This document shows positions 50,301-63,500 of a DNA stretch of 64,000 bases, piece by piece. The notes under the pieces are model-generated. The model was not told where the DNA came from. It did not search any database and worked only from the letters and a program-made list of their open reading frames with translations. The DNA comes from Limnephilus marmoratus (lineage: Eukaryota > Arthropoda > Insecta > Trichoptera > Limnephilidae): the NCBI GenBank assembly GCA_917880885.1, contig OU862920.1, forward strand, positions 43,125,019 through 43,189,018, written 5' to 3'. The translations under genes were made by a program, and so were the position numbers. Numbering within the stretch: the first letter of the stretch is position 1; every line of letters begins with the position of its first letter.

Positions 50301-52430
50301 GTGTATCTCATTCGTTTTCAATGATCATTCAACATATCTACTTTTAAGCTCAACCCTTGTGTATACATTCTACTGTACATTTGAAAAATACACAATGTTT
50401 TATTATTAATAATTGTATATTATGAGAAGAATATGGCCAAAAGCCCTTTATTACAAATTATTTCAATTGAACAGTATTGTTTCGTGTGTGTGAAGGGGAT
50501 AGATTAATGTACTAATATAAAAGCAAATTACGTGAAATAATCGTACACATCTAGTGATACATATATTGTGTTTGGTGCCAATTACTCGGAATTAGGATTG
50601 AAGTTGATAAGCTTCGTAGATTAGGGGGAGATACAAGGGTGGATGGGAATATTATTTCAAGTATTGTGTGGTGGCTTGGGGGGTTGAAAGACTTATAAGT
50701 ATCTATATAATATTTATATTATGGTGTGAATGAGATTTGTTCTCTTCCATTTATTAGTAAAGTTGGCATTTCAGTGGCCTCTACGATAAAATATTGTGAG
50801 GCAAAACTACTGAAAAGAAGGGTTATACTTAAGTCTATTAAACTCTACCCTACCAAGACTCACTCTGATAGCTCACTTACTTTCCTCGTGTGAAAGATTT
50901 GTTGTATGAAAGATGTTTTATTTAAATTTCTCCTCTCTTGCACAAAGCTTAACAATAAAATTGTTTGTTTTAAATATTTGTGTAAAACATATTATCAGAA
51001 TTCTTACCATCATTATGTTCTACTTTCTAAATCAGAAAAAATATTACAGCAATTTTTTTATTCAAAATGCAACAATCACTATTTAATTAATCATTTGTAT
51101 TTCTTACAAACGCTTGGTTTTGTTTTGCCCGGCATCAATATTACATACTATTATGGACCTATGTGCTAAATGAGTGTTTTTTCAGTTTCATGATTTCTAT
51201 TAAAAAATATGATACTGAACTGAATGTGAGATATTTAAAATTGACTGTGATTTTTATGTACAATAAATAAAACTCTGTTTCATTGCCAGATTGATGAAAA
51301 TTGGGAAATATATTTATTTTCAGTCTAATATTGAAGAATGTTTATTTGCTTTGGATAAATTTCTATTTTGCATCAAATAAAATATATTATATTTACATAA
51401 TTATGTAGAAAAACGAATGTATAGAAAATTTTTTCTTGGTAGAATTAAATAATTGACTTTCCTTATATTTTAGTGATTACTGGATAAAATTCAAAAACAC
51501 GTGTTTTTCAAAATTATAAAAAAATTATGTACTTATCCTAACATGTAAATTTATTTTTAGAAATTTAATGAAATGTACGCATCTTCCAAATACCTTCTTA
51601 GAAACTTATTATTATTTCACCAAAGCATATATTACCAGGATTGTTTTCACTGTAAAATCATTATGGAATACCTACGATGTAATTACATTAGCGTGTTTTT
51701 ATTATTCACGGTAAATTCTTGATATTACAGTGTTCTTGCAGTGCATAGAGCTACACGTATTATATACTTGTAGTATAATGCCCAATGAAGTCGAACAATC
51801 TTGAGTAAGTTATTTTAACGTGTCTGTGATGTAGAAGACAAGTTGTCTCTCAGTATTAATATTTATTCATGTTATGATCACTTTCTTTAAGTTCTGGTTG
51901 AAAACAAATATTTATAGTTATTTTAGTGTTTCATTACAATATAGTATGTACTTATAGAAATCATAAACTTATTATTTTATGTCTTTTCCAATATCCCTAC
52001 TTATTTTAATAGATTTTAATTTTTAAAATAAATATTTCTTCACTAATGTTAAACTTGGTGTAACTTGTGTAGAAGATAATAAAATGTAGAAGATACCTAA
52101 ATTATGCATATGTTTTATTTTCACACCTTAATTATTATCCCTTTAGTTTCTCTCCGCAATTTTTCAGTGTCTTCAATATTTACTCGGTAGCAGCACCTTT
52201 AAAATCATCTGCATCACGTATATATTTTTACTGCTGGAAATGTCCAATACTCTGTGTAAAAAACTAGTCAAGATGGCGTTGATAATGTGCATGAATTAAC
52301 TTACTTCGAGAGAGACATAACAATCCAGGAGTTACCCATTGTGACAGTGTCTAAAACAGATTACAAAGTAAAGATGTATTGGAAAATCTGTAGATAGACT
52401 GCTTAGTATAACCCTAAGTGACCAGCTCAG
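47333..52430. other. Intergenic region, 3' of the anion exchanger
   Basis: AT-rich. The first part may be a long 3' UTR. No conserved protein, RNA gene or clear element boundary is seen in five kilobases. Confidence 0.4.
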
Positions 52431-52965
52431 GTAAGGGGGCTCCATCGAAGCCAGAGTTAAGTTAACCTCTCAGAAACTGGACGTACTGTACAGGGCCTGC
52501 AGATACTTTAATATTACACAACTGCTAACCCTGTACTGTACATGCAAGTGCGCCCCATGGTTGAATTTGGCAGTCACTTCTGGTCTGGAGTCCCAAAATT
52601 CCTAAAAAAAAAACCCTCGACTCTGTGCGGGCGATCCGTTTGATAGATTCTCCCAACTTAACAAACGGATTCAATCTTTAGAACACAGGCGTCAAGTGGG
52701 AATGCTTTCCTTGTTTTACGGATATTGCAATAGAAGATGCCCTCGGCACCGATATGTAGTCGAGAAACACGCGCCAAACATTTTTACAAGGTTGACATTA
52801 GTCATATGAGAACGGGTCGTTTGTACGACTCGTTCTTGAGTTCAACAGCTCGGTTTTAGAACGATTTGCCGGCCTCTGTGTTTCCTCCCTCCTCCAAAAT
52901 TTTCACTCCTTCCTCTCCTCAAAAAGACCTTCCACACAGCATCTTCAAAGATAATGATAGTGCAC
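52430..52965 (+). pseudogene. Non-LTR family X 3' fragment, truncated by another element
   Basis: A frame near the end reads SFVRLVLEFNSSVLERFAGL and CVSSLLQNFHSFLSSKRPST, shared at nucleotide level with 59110-59240 and 20800-20900. Earlier parts have stops. It stops in GCATCTTCAAAGATAATGAT, where the next element's RT begins, and lacks its own terminal hairpin. Confidence 0.55.
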
Positions 52966-54300
52966 AATTTGTTAAAATAAATGACCAAACTAGCGACCAA
53001 GAAACATCAAATTTTGGTATCCCACAGGGCACCGTGCTTGGACCAATACTGTTCATTTTGTATGTAAACGACATATTTATTCAACCATTGCATGGCCAAA
53101 TTATCTCTTACGCCGATGATACAGTTCTTTTAATAAAAGAAAAAACTTGGGAAAAAATTAATCTAAAAGCTACAGAAGACATAAATAATCTAAAAATATG
53201 GTTTGACAATAACCTCTTGTCGTTAAATAGTGATAAAACATATGTCATTCCTTTCGAAATTAACACTAACATTGTACCTCCAAATCTTCAAATATTCTTA
53301 CATAATCATTCTCTCGCACAACACGATACTAATCACTGCCAACAAAAATGTTCACTTCTGAAAATAGCGGATAAAATTACATATCTTGGAATAATCATAG
53401 ATAAAAACCTAAAATGGAAAGATCACATCGGCCATACAATAAAAAGAGTTAGGAAGTTAATTCATATATTCTTACGGATAAGAAACTTCTTATCAACGAA
53501 AAATCTATACTCAATATACTACGCATTAGTACAGTCTATTCTTCAATATGCCATTGTCAGTTGGGGAGCAGCTTACAAAACTAGTCTGACCCCCATAGAA
53601 ATTGTTCAAAAACTAATAATAAAAATTATACTAAAAAAACCTCCAGACTTCCCAACTGATCGCATATTCGAAGAATTCAAAGTTCCAACATTTAAAAACT
53701 TATTTATAAAAAATTCAATTGTACAAATTATAAAAGAAAAAGATAAATACGCATTCATAACTGAAAATCGTACTAGACTTAAACATGTGTAAATACGCAT
53801 TCATAACTGAAAATCGTACTAGACTTAAACATGTATTTGTGTGCCCCAAATTAAACACTTCTTTTGCCCAACACCATTATACTCACCAAGGAAAATTCTT
53901 TTTCAATAACCTACCAATTGAAATCAGAAGCATTAGGAACAAAGTTCAATTGTTGAACTCCATCAAAAAGTATTTTAGAGAATGTCACACTAAAAATCAT
54001 ACTTGTTTTTCTTCTTACTGAATACATATATGTTTGCATATTTTAGTTAACGGGTCTGATTGCCATGTGTCTGTATTAACTGCACCTACATATATATTGA
54101 AATACATGACTATAGTAAATAGTAATTGTACTTATATGAAATGTATTAACTGTACACGTGACTGTATTTGTACATAATATATGAAATGTCGACTCTTCTT
54201 CCATCCACAAGCTAAGGCTTTTAATGGAAGACCAGTAAAATTATAATATGTAGCAATTTTAAGTAAACAAATAAAAAAAATAAAAATAATAAAATTAAAA
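52965..54300 (+). pseudogene. CR1/jockey-like non-LTR RT fragment with a 46-bp tandem duplication
   Basis: It reads FGIPQGTVLGPILFILYVND, then ISYADDTVLLIKEKTW with the catalytic YADD, YLGIIIDKNLKWKDH, and SILQYAIVSWGAA. A 46-bp direct duplication (units near 53746 and 53792) repeats ACGCATTCATAACTGAAAAT and shifts the frame just after RLKHV; the frame resumes with FVCPKLNTSF, GKFFFNNLPIEIRSIRN and a stop at 54019. The A-rich 3' tail is at about 54270-54300. 5'-truncated. Confidence 0.82.
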
Positions 54301-55230
54301 GCGAGGTTTATTTTTGTAGAATAATTATATTCTTAAGATATTACAAATTTAATATATATTAGCTTTACAATGGTTAAAATAAGTAATAATCTACTTTTTC
54401 TTTCAAATCACGTACAAATTTATTAGGTTAAGAAATTAACTACATTAGAACATGGAGTGCAAGGAACTAGGTTAATCAACATAAATATAATAGAATATAC
54501 CTTCTTTAGAAAAAATCATAGAAGTTGGTACCTAGACAGTCCTTTAATATTCATTGACTTGTCAAAATCATTTATTGCTTTTCAGTGATTTTTTATTAAT
54601 ATTTTTATTCAGAAAAGAGTTTAGATCAAAAAGGATGAGGAAAGGGGAAAATATCAGGGGAAAGGAAATATTTATATCATTATATAAAGTTAACCCCCAT
54701 AGAGATTTATTACATAGAAGTTGTAATATTAAAATATGTATAATGAAAACGACATGGGAAATCTGTGTATTTGGATAATTTGAATATGTAGTCTTGTTTT
54801 TGGGAAAAAAATCACACCCTTAATAATCAGGTTAATGAATACGACATAAATATCATTATTATGAAATTCTGTAGTTGACATCAAATTTAAAGACATAAAT
54901 TTGTTCAGAAAGACATCTTTTCTAGTACCTTCGCTACCGGATTATACAATGGACTCACTTTTCTTTTAGCATTCCTTTCTTCAATTGATACATGAAAGTA
55001 CTCAATTCATGTGTAACTAAGTATAAGTAGTTGATAAAATTGAAGTTGTCGTATATCAATATCTCACTGCCTAAGTTCAGCAGTGGTCAGTGGTTAAGTT
55101 GATTGCGGCTACACTCATCACAAAAATTTAGTTGAATTCTATTATTTAATACAATTGGTACATGAACAATGTTATAGCAAAGATGTTCTGAGTAATTTCA
55201 AATTCCACCATTAAATATTTCCATTAACTT
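54301..55230. other. Intergenic, no feature recognised
   Basis: AT-rich, no supported gene. A TGGTCAGTGGTTAAGTTGA sequence near 55083 resembles a Pol III A box, but no B box was found. Confidence 0.3.
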
Positions 55231-55233
55231 TAA

Positions 55234-55912
55234 GAGGAACGGCTGTGCGGCCTTTTCCATACAAAACAAATTTGGATTTGAGGCCAAAATACCCAACAAC
55301 GACGCAATTATTATTTGTTTAAATCGAAAAGTGCCTTTAGCAAATATGTGGTATGGATATGTGCGATCTTCTTCACATAAAATTTTTTAAATTTATAGTA
55401 CAGGCCATTAAAGAATTCAATTTGCTTGATTTTGGAGGCAATTTGACATTTTTATGTGAGTTAATTGTAATTATTAGAAAAATAATCCTACTCTATTTTG
55501 TGAACATAGTGAAAAAATAAATAAAACACGTATGAAAAGCGTTTTTTTGGTAGAATTCTAATTTATATACAACAAATTTGTGTTCCAACATTAATCGGTC
55601 GTTTGTAATTTAAATTTACACCCATCAAAATGCTTTTTTTATCATTTTTATTTTATATTTCATCGTATTTGTGCAGTTAATAGAATTATTAGTAATCCAC
55701 AAATAATTGCCAAAGTTACCTCTAAAATAATGAATAATTAAATCTAAACCGTATTTTATAAATTAAAACGAAAATAAATGAAGTAGCATACCTGTACTAG
55801 ATATTTGCTATACCTTTTGATTAAAAAATATATATTTTTCAGTTTGGTTGGATATTTTGGCATTAAATCAAATTTAAGTTTCGTGTGAAAAAGGCAGCAC
55901 AGCCATTCCACT
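55234..55912. mobile_element. TIR element of about 680 bp downstream of the Ig/FN3 gene
   Basis: The left end GAGGAACGGCTGTGCGGCCT and the right end in reverse GTGGAATGGCTGTGCTGCCT are inverted repeats extending about 70 bases (to GGCCAAAATACCCAAC). The flanks do not show a clear duplication. No coding sequence is seen. It lies just beyond the candidate poly(A) site of the minus-strand gene. Confidence 0.6.
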
Positions 55913-55967
55913 TATACTTCACATTATCTACAGATATGCACACAACTGCCGCAAACACGCTTCATCA

Positions 55968-55973
55968 TTTATT
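55968..55973 (-). promoter_or_regulatory. Candidate polyadenylation signal of the Ig/FN3 gene
   Basis: AATAAA on the minus strand lies about 100 bases past the TGA. The region is AT-rich, so chance occurrence is possible. Confidence 0.4.
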
Positions 55974-56071
55974 GTAATAATTTTAAAATATAATATATAT
56001 ATAAAACACTAAAGACTGCTGAACATAAAATTAATAAATATAACCCTAAACTTATCAATGAAATGGAAAAA

Positions 56072-57549
56072 TCAGTCTGTCGGAGGCTTTTTGGTGAACA
56101 ATGAAGGAATCTTTTTTCGCACCGCACTATTCACTTGACGATACATTGTGAGTCCCAAGAAGGGCAGGGCTAACCGTTCATCTTTGAACAAATACAACCA
56201 GAAGGCGACGAGCAACATGAACACATCAATGATGTAGTTTATGACGGATTTCACATTACTTTCTGCCTCGGCATTCAGCTCTGAAAAACTTTTAGAAACC
56301 GAAACAGTTTCAATGTGTGTGGGCTGTTTGGCAGATGAAGGGAGCTTTTGGGGATCGCTTGTTTTGATTTGTGGTTTAGTTTCTTCTTTTTTAGGCGCAG
56401 ATGCTTTTGGTGAAGCAGCTGCTTTTTGGGGAACACTTTTTTGGGGAACAACATTTCTTTTTATTACAGGTTTGGCCTGAGCTTGCTTATTATTCGTAAC
56501 ATTGGAAGCCTTTGTAATTACTTTATTTTGATTAGCTGCAGCTTTTTTCAAGTCGTTAGTATTTGTGTACAGTTGTTGTTGAGGCCTTTTGTTGTTACCA
56601 TATTCTTTGACGAGGTTTCCATAGTGCTCGGCCACTGTACGGCCTTCATCTTGAATGGGTTCCAGTTGTTGTTTTTCTTGTATTGATTGTGGAACTGGTG
56701 TTTCATCGTTTTTCTCCAGCTTCTTCATATCTTTTTTATTTTTCTTTTTATCGTTGAACCCTTGTTTTTCTAAAGGAAACTTTGCAAACTTTTTGAATAA
56801 TGGTACTTTATTTAGCAGAGGCTCTGGGTATTTGGCTGCTTTTTCTAAACTTATAGGATCTTTATGTGGAGAAGAACGTACAACAGGTTCACGTTTTTTC
56901 AATATTGGTTTTGGTATAAAGTTAGGATCTGGCAAGGGGGCAGGTTTGGTTAACACTTCTACAGCTTGACTAGATTGAGAGCCACCTCTGTATGTGGTCT
57001 CTTTTAAAGGGTGGTATGTAGCATTTTCCTCAATTCTGTTTCGCAAACCATCTACGTCTTCATCCAAACTATCGGAATCGGTAAAATCACTGTCACCCGT
57101 TGAAACGGTGCTTGCCGTGTAGTCATCTCCAAAATTGCTTCCCGTTTCTTCACTTTTGTCTTTATTCAAGCTTTCGTTTGAAACATATTCACCATCATAT
57201 GGCTCAGTGTTTAATAAATTGGTTCGATCATTACCAGTGTTTTGGTTGAGAGTATTATCACTATATCTTTTCAGTTTATCTTCTTCATCCTCCATTGAAT
57301 CGATTTTAATTTCTACTGATGCGGGTAAAGATATGTAATCTTTTTTTGCTTTAACCTTTTCCGCTTCCTTCAGAGCGACTACTTGATAAAACCTATTCAT
57401 TGCCTGCTCGTGGAGAAGTTCAGTGGAACTAACAGAATTTCTTAAAGGTCTTATTGGAAAAAAGTTATATCCCAACTCCGGAGCAGACAGAGATAATGGA
57501 GGGGGAGACATGGCGTCTTCCAAGTCCAGCTGAAATGATTTTCTTTTTT
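56072..57549 (-). CDS. Ig/FN3 protein terminal exon: disordered tail with C-terminal membrane segment
   Basis: The exon begins after TTTGCAG and encodes 492 codons then TGA. It has a hydrophilic, Ser/Lys/Glu/Gln-rich sequence with an acidic patch (TGDSDFTDSDSLDEDVDGLR), a Lys-rich block (DKKKNKKDMKKLEKND) and Ala/Pro/Lys repeats (VVPQKSVPQKAAASPKASAP). About 55 residues from the end is a 20-residue hydrophobic segment, VINYIIDVFMLLVAFWLYLF, followed by a basic tail (RKKIPSLFTKKPP). That gives the protein a tail-anchored look, unusual for a sarcomeric Ig/FN3 protein. No domain in the exon is recognised. Confidence 0.88.
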
Positions 57550-60500
57550 CTGCAAACAAAATTTCATAAATGAATTACAGAATCAATAAAATGCACAACG
57601 CGAATAAATTACTCAAATCGCTTTAGTATACCTTCAAGCTGCCTAGTAAATTAACAAGGAATTGTTGGTGTTAGAGGTGAAATGACAAATCGAAAAATGT
57701 TGAATGAGGCATACAAATGATTTGTGGTGAAAAAATACATTTTCCCTGAATAGATTAAGAAAAGTAAAAATTACTCAATGAAAATAAATATTCAGGGAAT
57801 ATTAATTTTCATTAAGAAAATTCCCAAGATGTTTGAATCTTTCAACGTATTGGAGCAATGGAAGTGAACATTTTTGTCAATATTCAGCCTCAACACTTCT
57901 GCAGCCTTACTAAAAAACGTGTTTTAAATATAACACAACTGATAAACAAACATTTATGTATCTTAAACGGTCATTGTGTAAAATATATAATACGTTTACC
58001 AGTTGAGTACAATTTAAACAGTTTATTAGCGAGGCCCATTGTTTGTAATGCTTTCTTTATAAAAGTAGCATAAAATTACACAAAATGGAGTGAATATGAA
58101 TTAAATGCATAAAGCGGTGAATTCACATCTCGCGGCAAAGAAACATTTATGTTTGTATGATGGACAATCAGGGCTGGGCAAAATACATGCTTTGCTGTAT
58201 TTGAAATACAAATTACAAAATACTTTTTCGCATGTACATACTTTCAAGTCGTGTATTTAAAATACAAAATACAAAATACAGTATTTTAACCATTTTTTTC
58301 TTTCAAATACAAAATACAAATTACAAAATACAAAATACATTTGGTTTTGGTAGAACCTTTGGTTGCAATAAATTGTCGGAAATGCCCTTATCTAAGGGTG
58401 CGTTTTCATAGAAGCAATGTTGAGCAGAGTGAAACAGAGTCGTGCAAAAATTGACCAATCATATTGCTCAAAAGACACATCTCATCTCCGCTTCACTTCA
58501 CGCTCCGCTTAAAATTTGTGGTAAAGGACTCAGGTGTTAGGTAATATAATAATAATATATTATTATTATAACACGACATTTGTATAGCGCTATTTTGTGT
58601 TATTTCTAGTGACCGACCGAAGGTTCGGTTTCGGTTTCGTCAAGGTTCGGTAAAAAAATCTAGTTTCGGCATCAGTTTCGGTTTCGGCAGAAAATCTGCC
58701 GAACCTTCGGCCGCACCGAAACTCTGCATTTGTGAATTATCGCGTGCCGTTTGACTGACTTCGGGTGAGTTCATGGCTCGTGTGTCATCCACCATCATCA
58801 ACTGAGTTCGTTGGCCGGTCCGGCGTGCTTGTATTGTGAGTTTATGTGATCACAAACTTCAATTATTTTTATTTATTTCATTCTAATTTTAATTTTATTT
58901 AACAAGTGTAAATAAAAATTAAAATCTAGTCTCCTTCAACGGAAGCGATCTTCCGAACAGTCCCTCCTTTGATGTGCTTGGTGTAAGGCCCTCCGTTCAT
59001 GGAGATACTTATAATCTACGTAATTGTGACGAAACCACAAGTACCCTGTTAATATACATACTACTTTTTAATGCTAGTCTCCGTACACGGCGCTATCCGA
59101 AATATACTATTTAGTCACATGAGAACGGGTCGTTTCTACGACTCATTCTTGAGCTCAACAGCTCGGCTGTGGAACCCGGCCTCTATGTTTCCTCCCTCCT
59201 TCCTCTCCCCAAAAAGACCCTCCATACAGCATCTTCAAAGATGACATACGCCCTGAGGGAAATTATTTTCCTCAGGGTCTCTCATGTGGAGTTAATGTAA
59301 AAAAATGTTGTGATTGTAAACGCAATTAAAATTATAATACTCAATTTATGAAGTCCTTACTTTATAGTGAATATAAGTGTGAAAAATAAGCCGAATTTCA
59401 GTAAACAATAGATTTTTAACATGTCTAAAAAAGTTTCGGTTTCGGTTTCGGCCGAAACTGAGACAGATATCGAATATTCGGTTTCGTTTTCGGTAGAAAA
59501 TCCTGTTTCGGTCGGACACTAGTTATTTCACTTCAAGTGCACTCTACTGTAATTAACTTAAAAATAGTTTAGTATTCAGTCAAATTATTCCTATAGTGCT
59601 TGATCTAATACTATGACACAAAAATGTACAATACAAAGCAATGACAAGCATTACATAATATGATACAAATATGATAGATAATGTACAATAACAGTGCTAT
59701 TATAGCACAGGACGTGTTGCCAACTCTAAATATTAACACACATAACATATAGCTTTGGATTCTAGCGTTTTTAGTCTATGTATTATCTATGTCAGTTTAT
59801 TTTTCATTATCATTATTAAGATCGCTAAATGTATTTGAAAATGTATTTTGAAGCCATAAGTATTTGAAATACAAATTACAAAATACCTCAGCCCCAGGTA
59901 ATTGAAATACCAATTACAAAATACATTTTTAGGAAGTAATTGAAATACAAATACAAAATACGTATTTGTATTTCAAATACGTATTTCAATTACAAGTATT
60001 TCAAATACTGCCCAGCCCTGTGGACAATATAATATGCAACTGGACAATACTAGCGAGCGTTCCTACGCATGTCATCGACTGTTGTTCTGTTCCTTTTCCC
60101 CTGCCTGGTACCAAAACGAAAGAGACAGAACATTCTACAACGATGACGTCACGTATGAGTTCTCGCTGGGACTAGTATACTGACTGTTTGAAACCTTTCA
60201 GAATAATGGAATGAAAAAGCAACCCTGTATTGATTTTATTCTCTTCAAAATGACCATTAAAATCACCCCTTTAGAAAGGTTTCGAGACCAATCATACGGC
60301 ATTGCTTTTACTACTCGCTGTAGTAGTAAAAGTAGTATTACAAAACATAATGCAACTTTATCGTATCGGTGCTGGAAAGGAAAAATGGCTCAATCGCTGT
60401 GCAGCTGCATGACGCCTGAGCCACTCTAAAGCTGTGTACAGACACAACTATAAACCGCGAGCAGATATCTGTTGTATATACAAGCGCTTATGTTTTCTAC

Positions 60501-63500
60501 CGTTCACAAGCCGCTATCAAATATTTCTGCTACGTTGGGAGAGGGGGTCAGATGAATTAGCGAGCGGCCACGGAATGCATTTTTTTGTTCTGAATCTGTC
60601 AACTTGACATCTGTCATCCACCAGTCTAGGCAGCTCCGTAATTAAAATGACCCCCTCTCTTGTTTTCGTCGGAGAGGGGGGCGCTTAACTTTTCGCGCAT
60701 CGCATCGGGAGTAGATACGGCGTAAGATCTGTATTGTCTATGCGATCTAAGATCTATGATCTATGATCTAAGATCTATGCGGCGTAAGATCTGTATTACT
60801 GCACTTTAACCGCTTAGGTGCGAACGGTCTGAAGGGATTGTATGTAGAGTGATATTTGGCGTGCAATGATATTTTATAGCCGTATATGTACACAGCTTTT
60901 ACGGCTAAAACGCCATGCGGCTGGAAAGGAAGAGTGGCTCAAGCGTCCTGCAGCTGTACGGCTTTTGAGCCATTTTTCCTTTCCAGCTACATGGCACTTT
61001 AGGCATTTATCTTTTCCAGCGTCGATATTATTACTGCTGACAAAATTCTGAGGCAAGCTGAGATTAATACAATAATGGAGTACCTGTTATTACATTAGTG
61101 ATTATTGATTATGATAATTAATAGTAGAAAATCTACCAAATATATATGTATTCCCATCGAACAACAGGTTGATGTATTGATGTGAATTCTTAAGTATAAT
61201 CGCACATGTTACGCAAACTATAAATAAATATAATAATAAGTTGCAGGTTTATAAATAAAAAGGATTTTTATAAAGATGGGATAACAACGCTTTGCTATTT
61301 TTTTCTGAAGAAGATGCTAGTCTATGTTACACAGAAATTCAAATATAAAATTGTCATCAATGTCGGCATTTAACGGAAACTTTCAACTGTCGAAAAACAA
61401 AATGACGATGATGAAAATGTTACATTTGAATTTCTTTGAAACAACTCAACCAACCTTAGGTAATGTTTTATTTTTAATTTTGTTAAAAGGTTTGAACTCA
61501 AAAAACTAGCTTTACAGCGGTTTTAACAACGGTTTAAAAGAGGTGTGAGGTGTCAAAATAAAATAATAAAAAAAAATTCCAACACATATTCTTGTTTTTA
61601 TCCACCCGAGAAAAACACAATCAGTAAACCTGGCTGATTATTTAACCTAGAACAACTATTTTCCATTATTTCATGAGCTCTGACATTTCAAAGTATACAT
61701 AATTAAATGTGATATAAATTTTGTTTGTAAAGTTTAAATTCAAAAATTGAAATTTTTTGAATTTTGAATTGTTTTTTTAATTTTTTTTTTGAATTTAAAA
61801 AAAAAATTTACTGTGAAAAAATAATATATATTTTTGATAAAAAAAACTCTATTAGTTGATACATATAGCTGCAGGTACATTATAAAATGCTCCATAATTA
61901 TAAAAAGCATATAAAATTCTTCAATGTTTTGATAAATACATTAGAAAATTCGGTGACCAGACAAATCAACAAAGTGGTACTACTTCATCACTCCTTTGAA
62001 AAGTTATTAACAATAATAAAAATAGGTTAACAAGTTAGATAGGTTAGGGGTTAGGCAATGGGCAATTTTGTTTTTCATCACTTTTAATGTCTTTTCAAAG
62101 GGGTGTTGAAATGCAACTTAGTTGAGTTGTCATGGAACCGAAAATACTATTACTATTTCATTTTTTTTTAACGCATCAAATAAACAAACGAAAGAGTTTT
62201 TACCACCATTTGTTGATCCTGAGGGAAACTCTGCAAAAAGGGTACATCACGCATACATCCATTTAACTATGTAATATCCTTACTCTTAGCATACATCCAT
62301 ACATATCATCATTCTGATGTCTAGGCGAACTTGCAAAGTTTCAGGAATAATTAAGAAATAAATCACTAATTCTGGTAAAAAATTAAAAAATATAAAATCT
62401 ACTTTAGAAGTCAGCGTCTACGAGTATTTAAAATGTTAAGTGTTGATTGAAATTTTATCATGATTTATTTTTGGGCATTATCACGTTTTTCGCTACCTCT
62501 TCTTTTAACTGTAATGCTGTCCAAAACGTTAGCGAAAAAAGAAGGAGGTAGCCAAACACGGCATAATACCACAAACACGATAATTCTTTTGGCCGTGAAA
62601 ATCTTATATCTTATTTTAATTAAAATTCTTCAAAAATGCACTTTAATTTTTCGCGGCCCAGGCGTACAAGCAACATCGATTAATATGTATGCATGTTATA
62701 CTGGCATATTTGAGACCCATTATTCATACAGAATCTTTATACATTTTAAAGTCGCATAAAACATCGCAAGATCGTATTCCAATAAAACATCATTTTAATC
62801 AATAAATGAAATAAATTGCGCAACAGATGTAGAAATGTAATAGTATTTACCTGAATTGGATTTTTCTTTGTCGGGGTACAGAACCAACATAAACTCGGAG
62901 CTTCCATGTTTCATTTTATCAAGGTCTAATGAATGAGGTACCTTCTCGGTATTGGAATTCTTCAAAATGTTGTTTTGCTCCAAGCTCGTATCAACATTTC
63001 TATTTTTTTTCGGTGTGAAGTTTGTTGGGATTTCCAAAGTAATTTTCTTAACATTTTCAGTGTCGTCATCAAACATCGGGGATATGTGTCGCTTCCTTCT
63101 AGGCACAGCTTGGGGGGTTTCGAAATCACGTTTATTGCTTTCGTTCAGTACATCATCATTTAGCAAATCCATATCATTAAAGGAGGAGGAACTCGCTTTG
63201 CCTGGTATAAATATTGATCGCGTCTCCTCACTTGGCTCGCTCATTCCATAGGGACTTTCCGCTTTTACGCGGAATCGATATTCGGATCCTTCAATCAAAT
63301 CGAACAGGGTGGCCGTTAACGTTCTACTCGTCCCGGCTTTTAACCAAAAGTTCCAACCGGTTCTGTAGTAATCTATAACGTAGTTGCTGACCTGACAACC
63401 TCCATCATCATTGGGTGAAACCCACGCCAAGGAAACTGATTTATCATCATTTTGAGTTACCGTGACCGATACGGGGGGATCTGGTCGAGCTGTGATCGTC

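Larger units (their letters stand above)
58169..60020. mobile_element. Nonautonomous hAT (outer) in the Ig/FN3 gene intron
   Basis: The ends CAGGGCTGGGCA / TGCCCAGCCCTG are flanked by the 8-base duplication TGGACAAT (58161-58168, 60021-60028). Near both ends, GTATTTGAAATACAAATTAC-type motifs are repeated many times, as subterminal repeats. Without the nested insertion it would be about 930 bases. Confidence 0.88.

Noticed and set aside
56241..57338. Plus-strand frames opposite the Ig/FN3 terminal exon
   Set aside because: Antisense shadows of the long minus-strand exon.
58230..58340. ATACAAAATACAAAATAC runs as a simple microsatellite
   Set aside because: They mirror a similar cluster at 59860-60010 and are better explained as the subterminal repeats of the outer hAT element.
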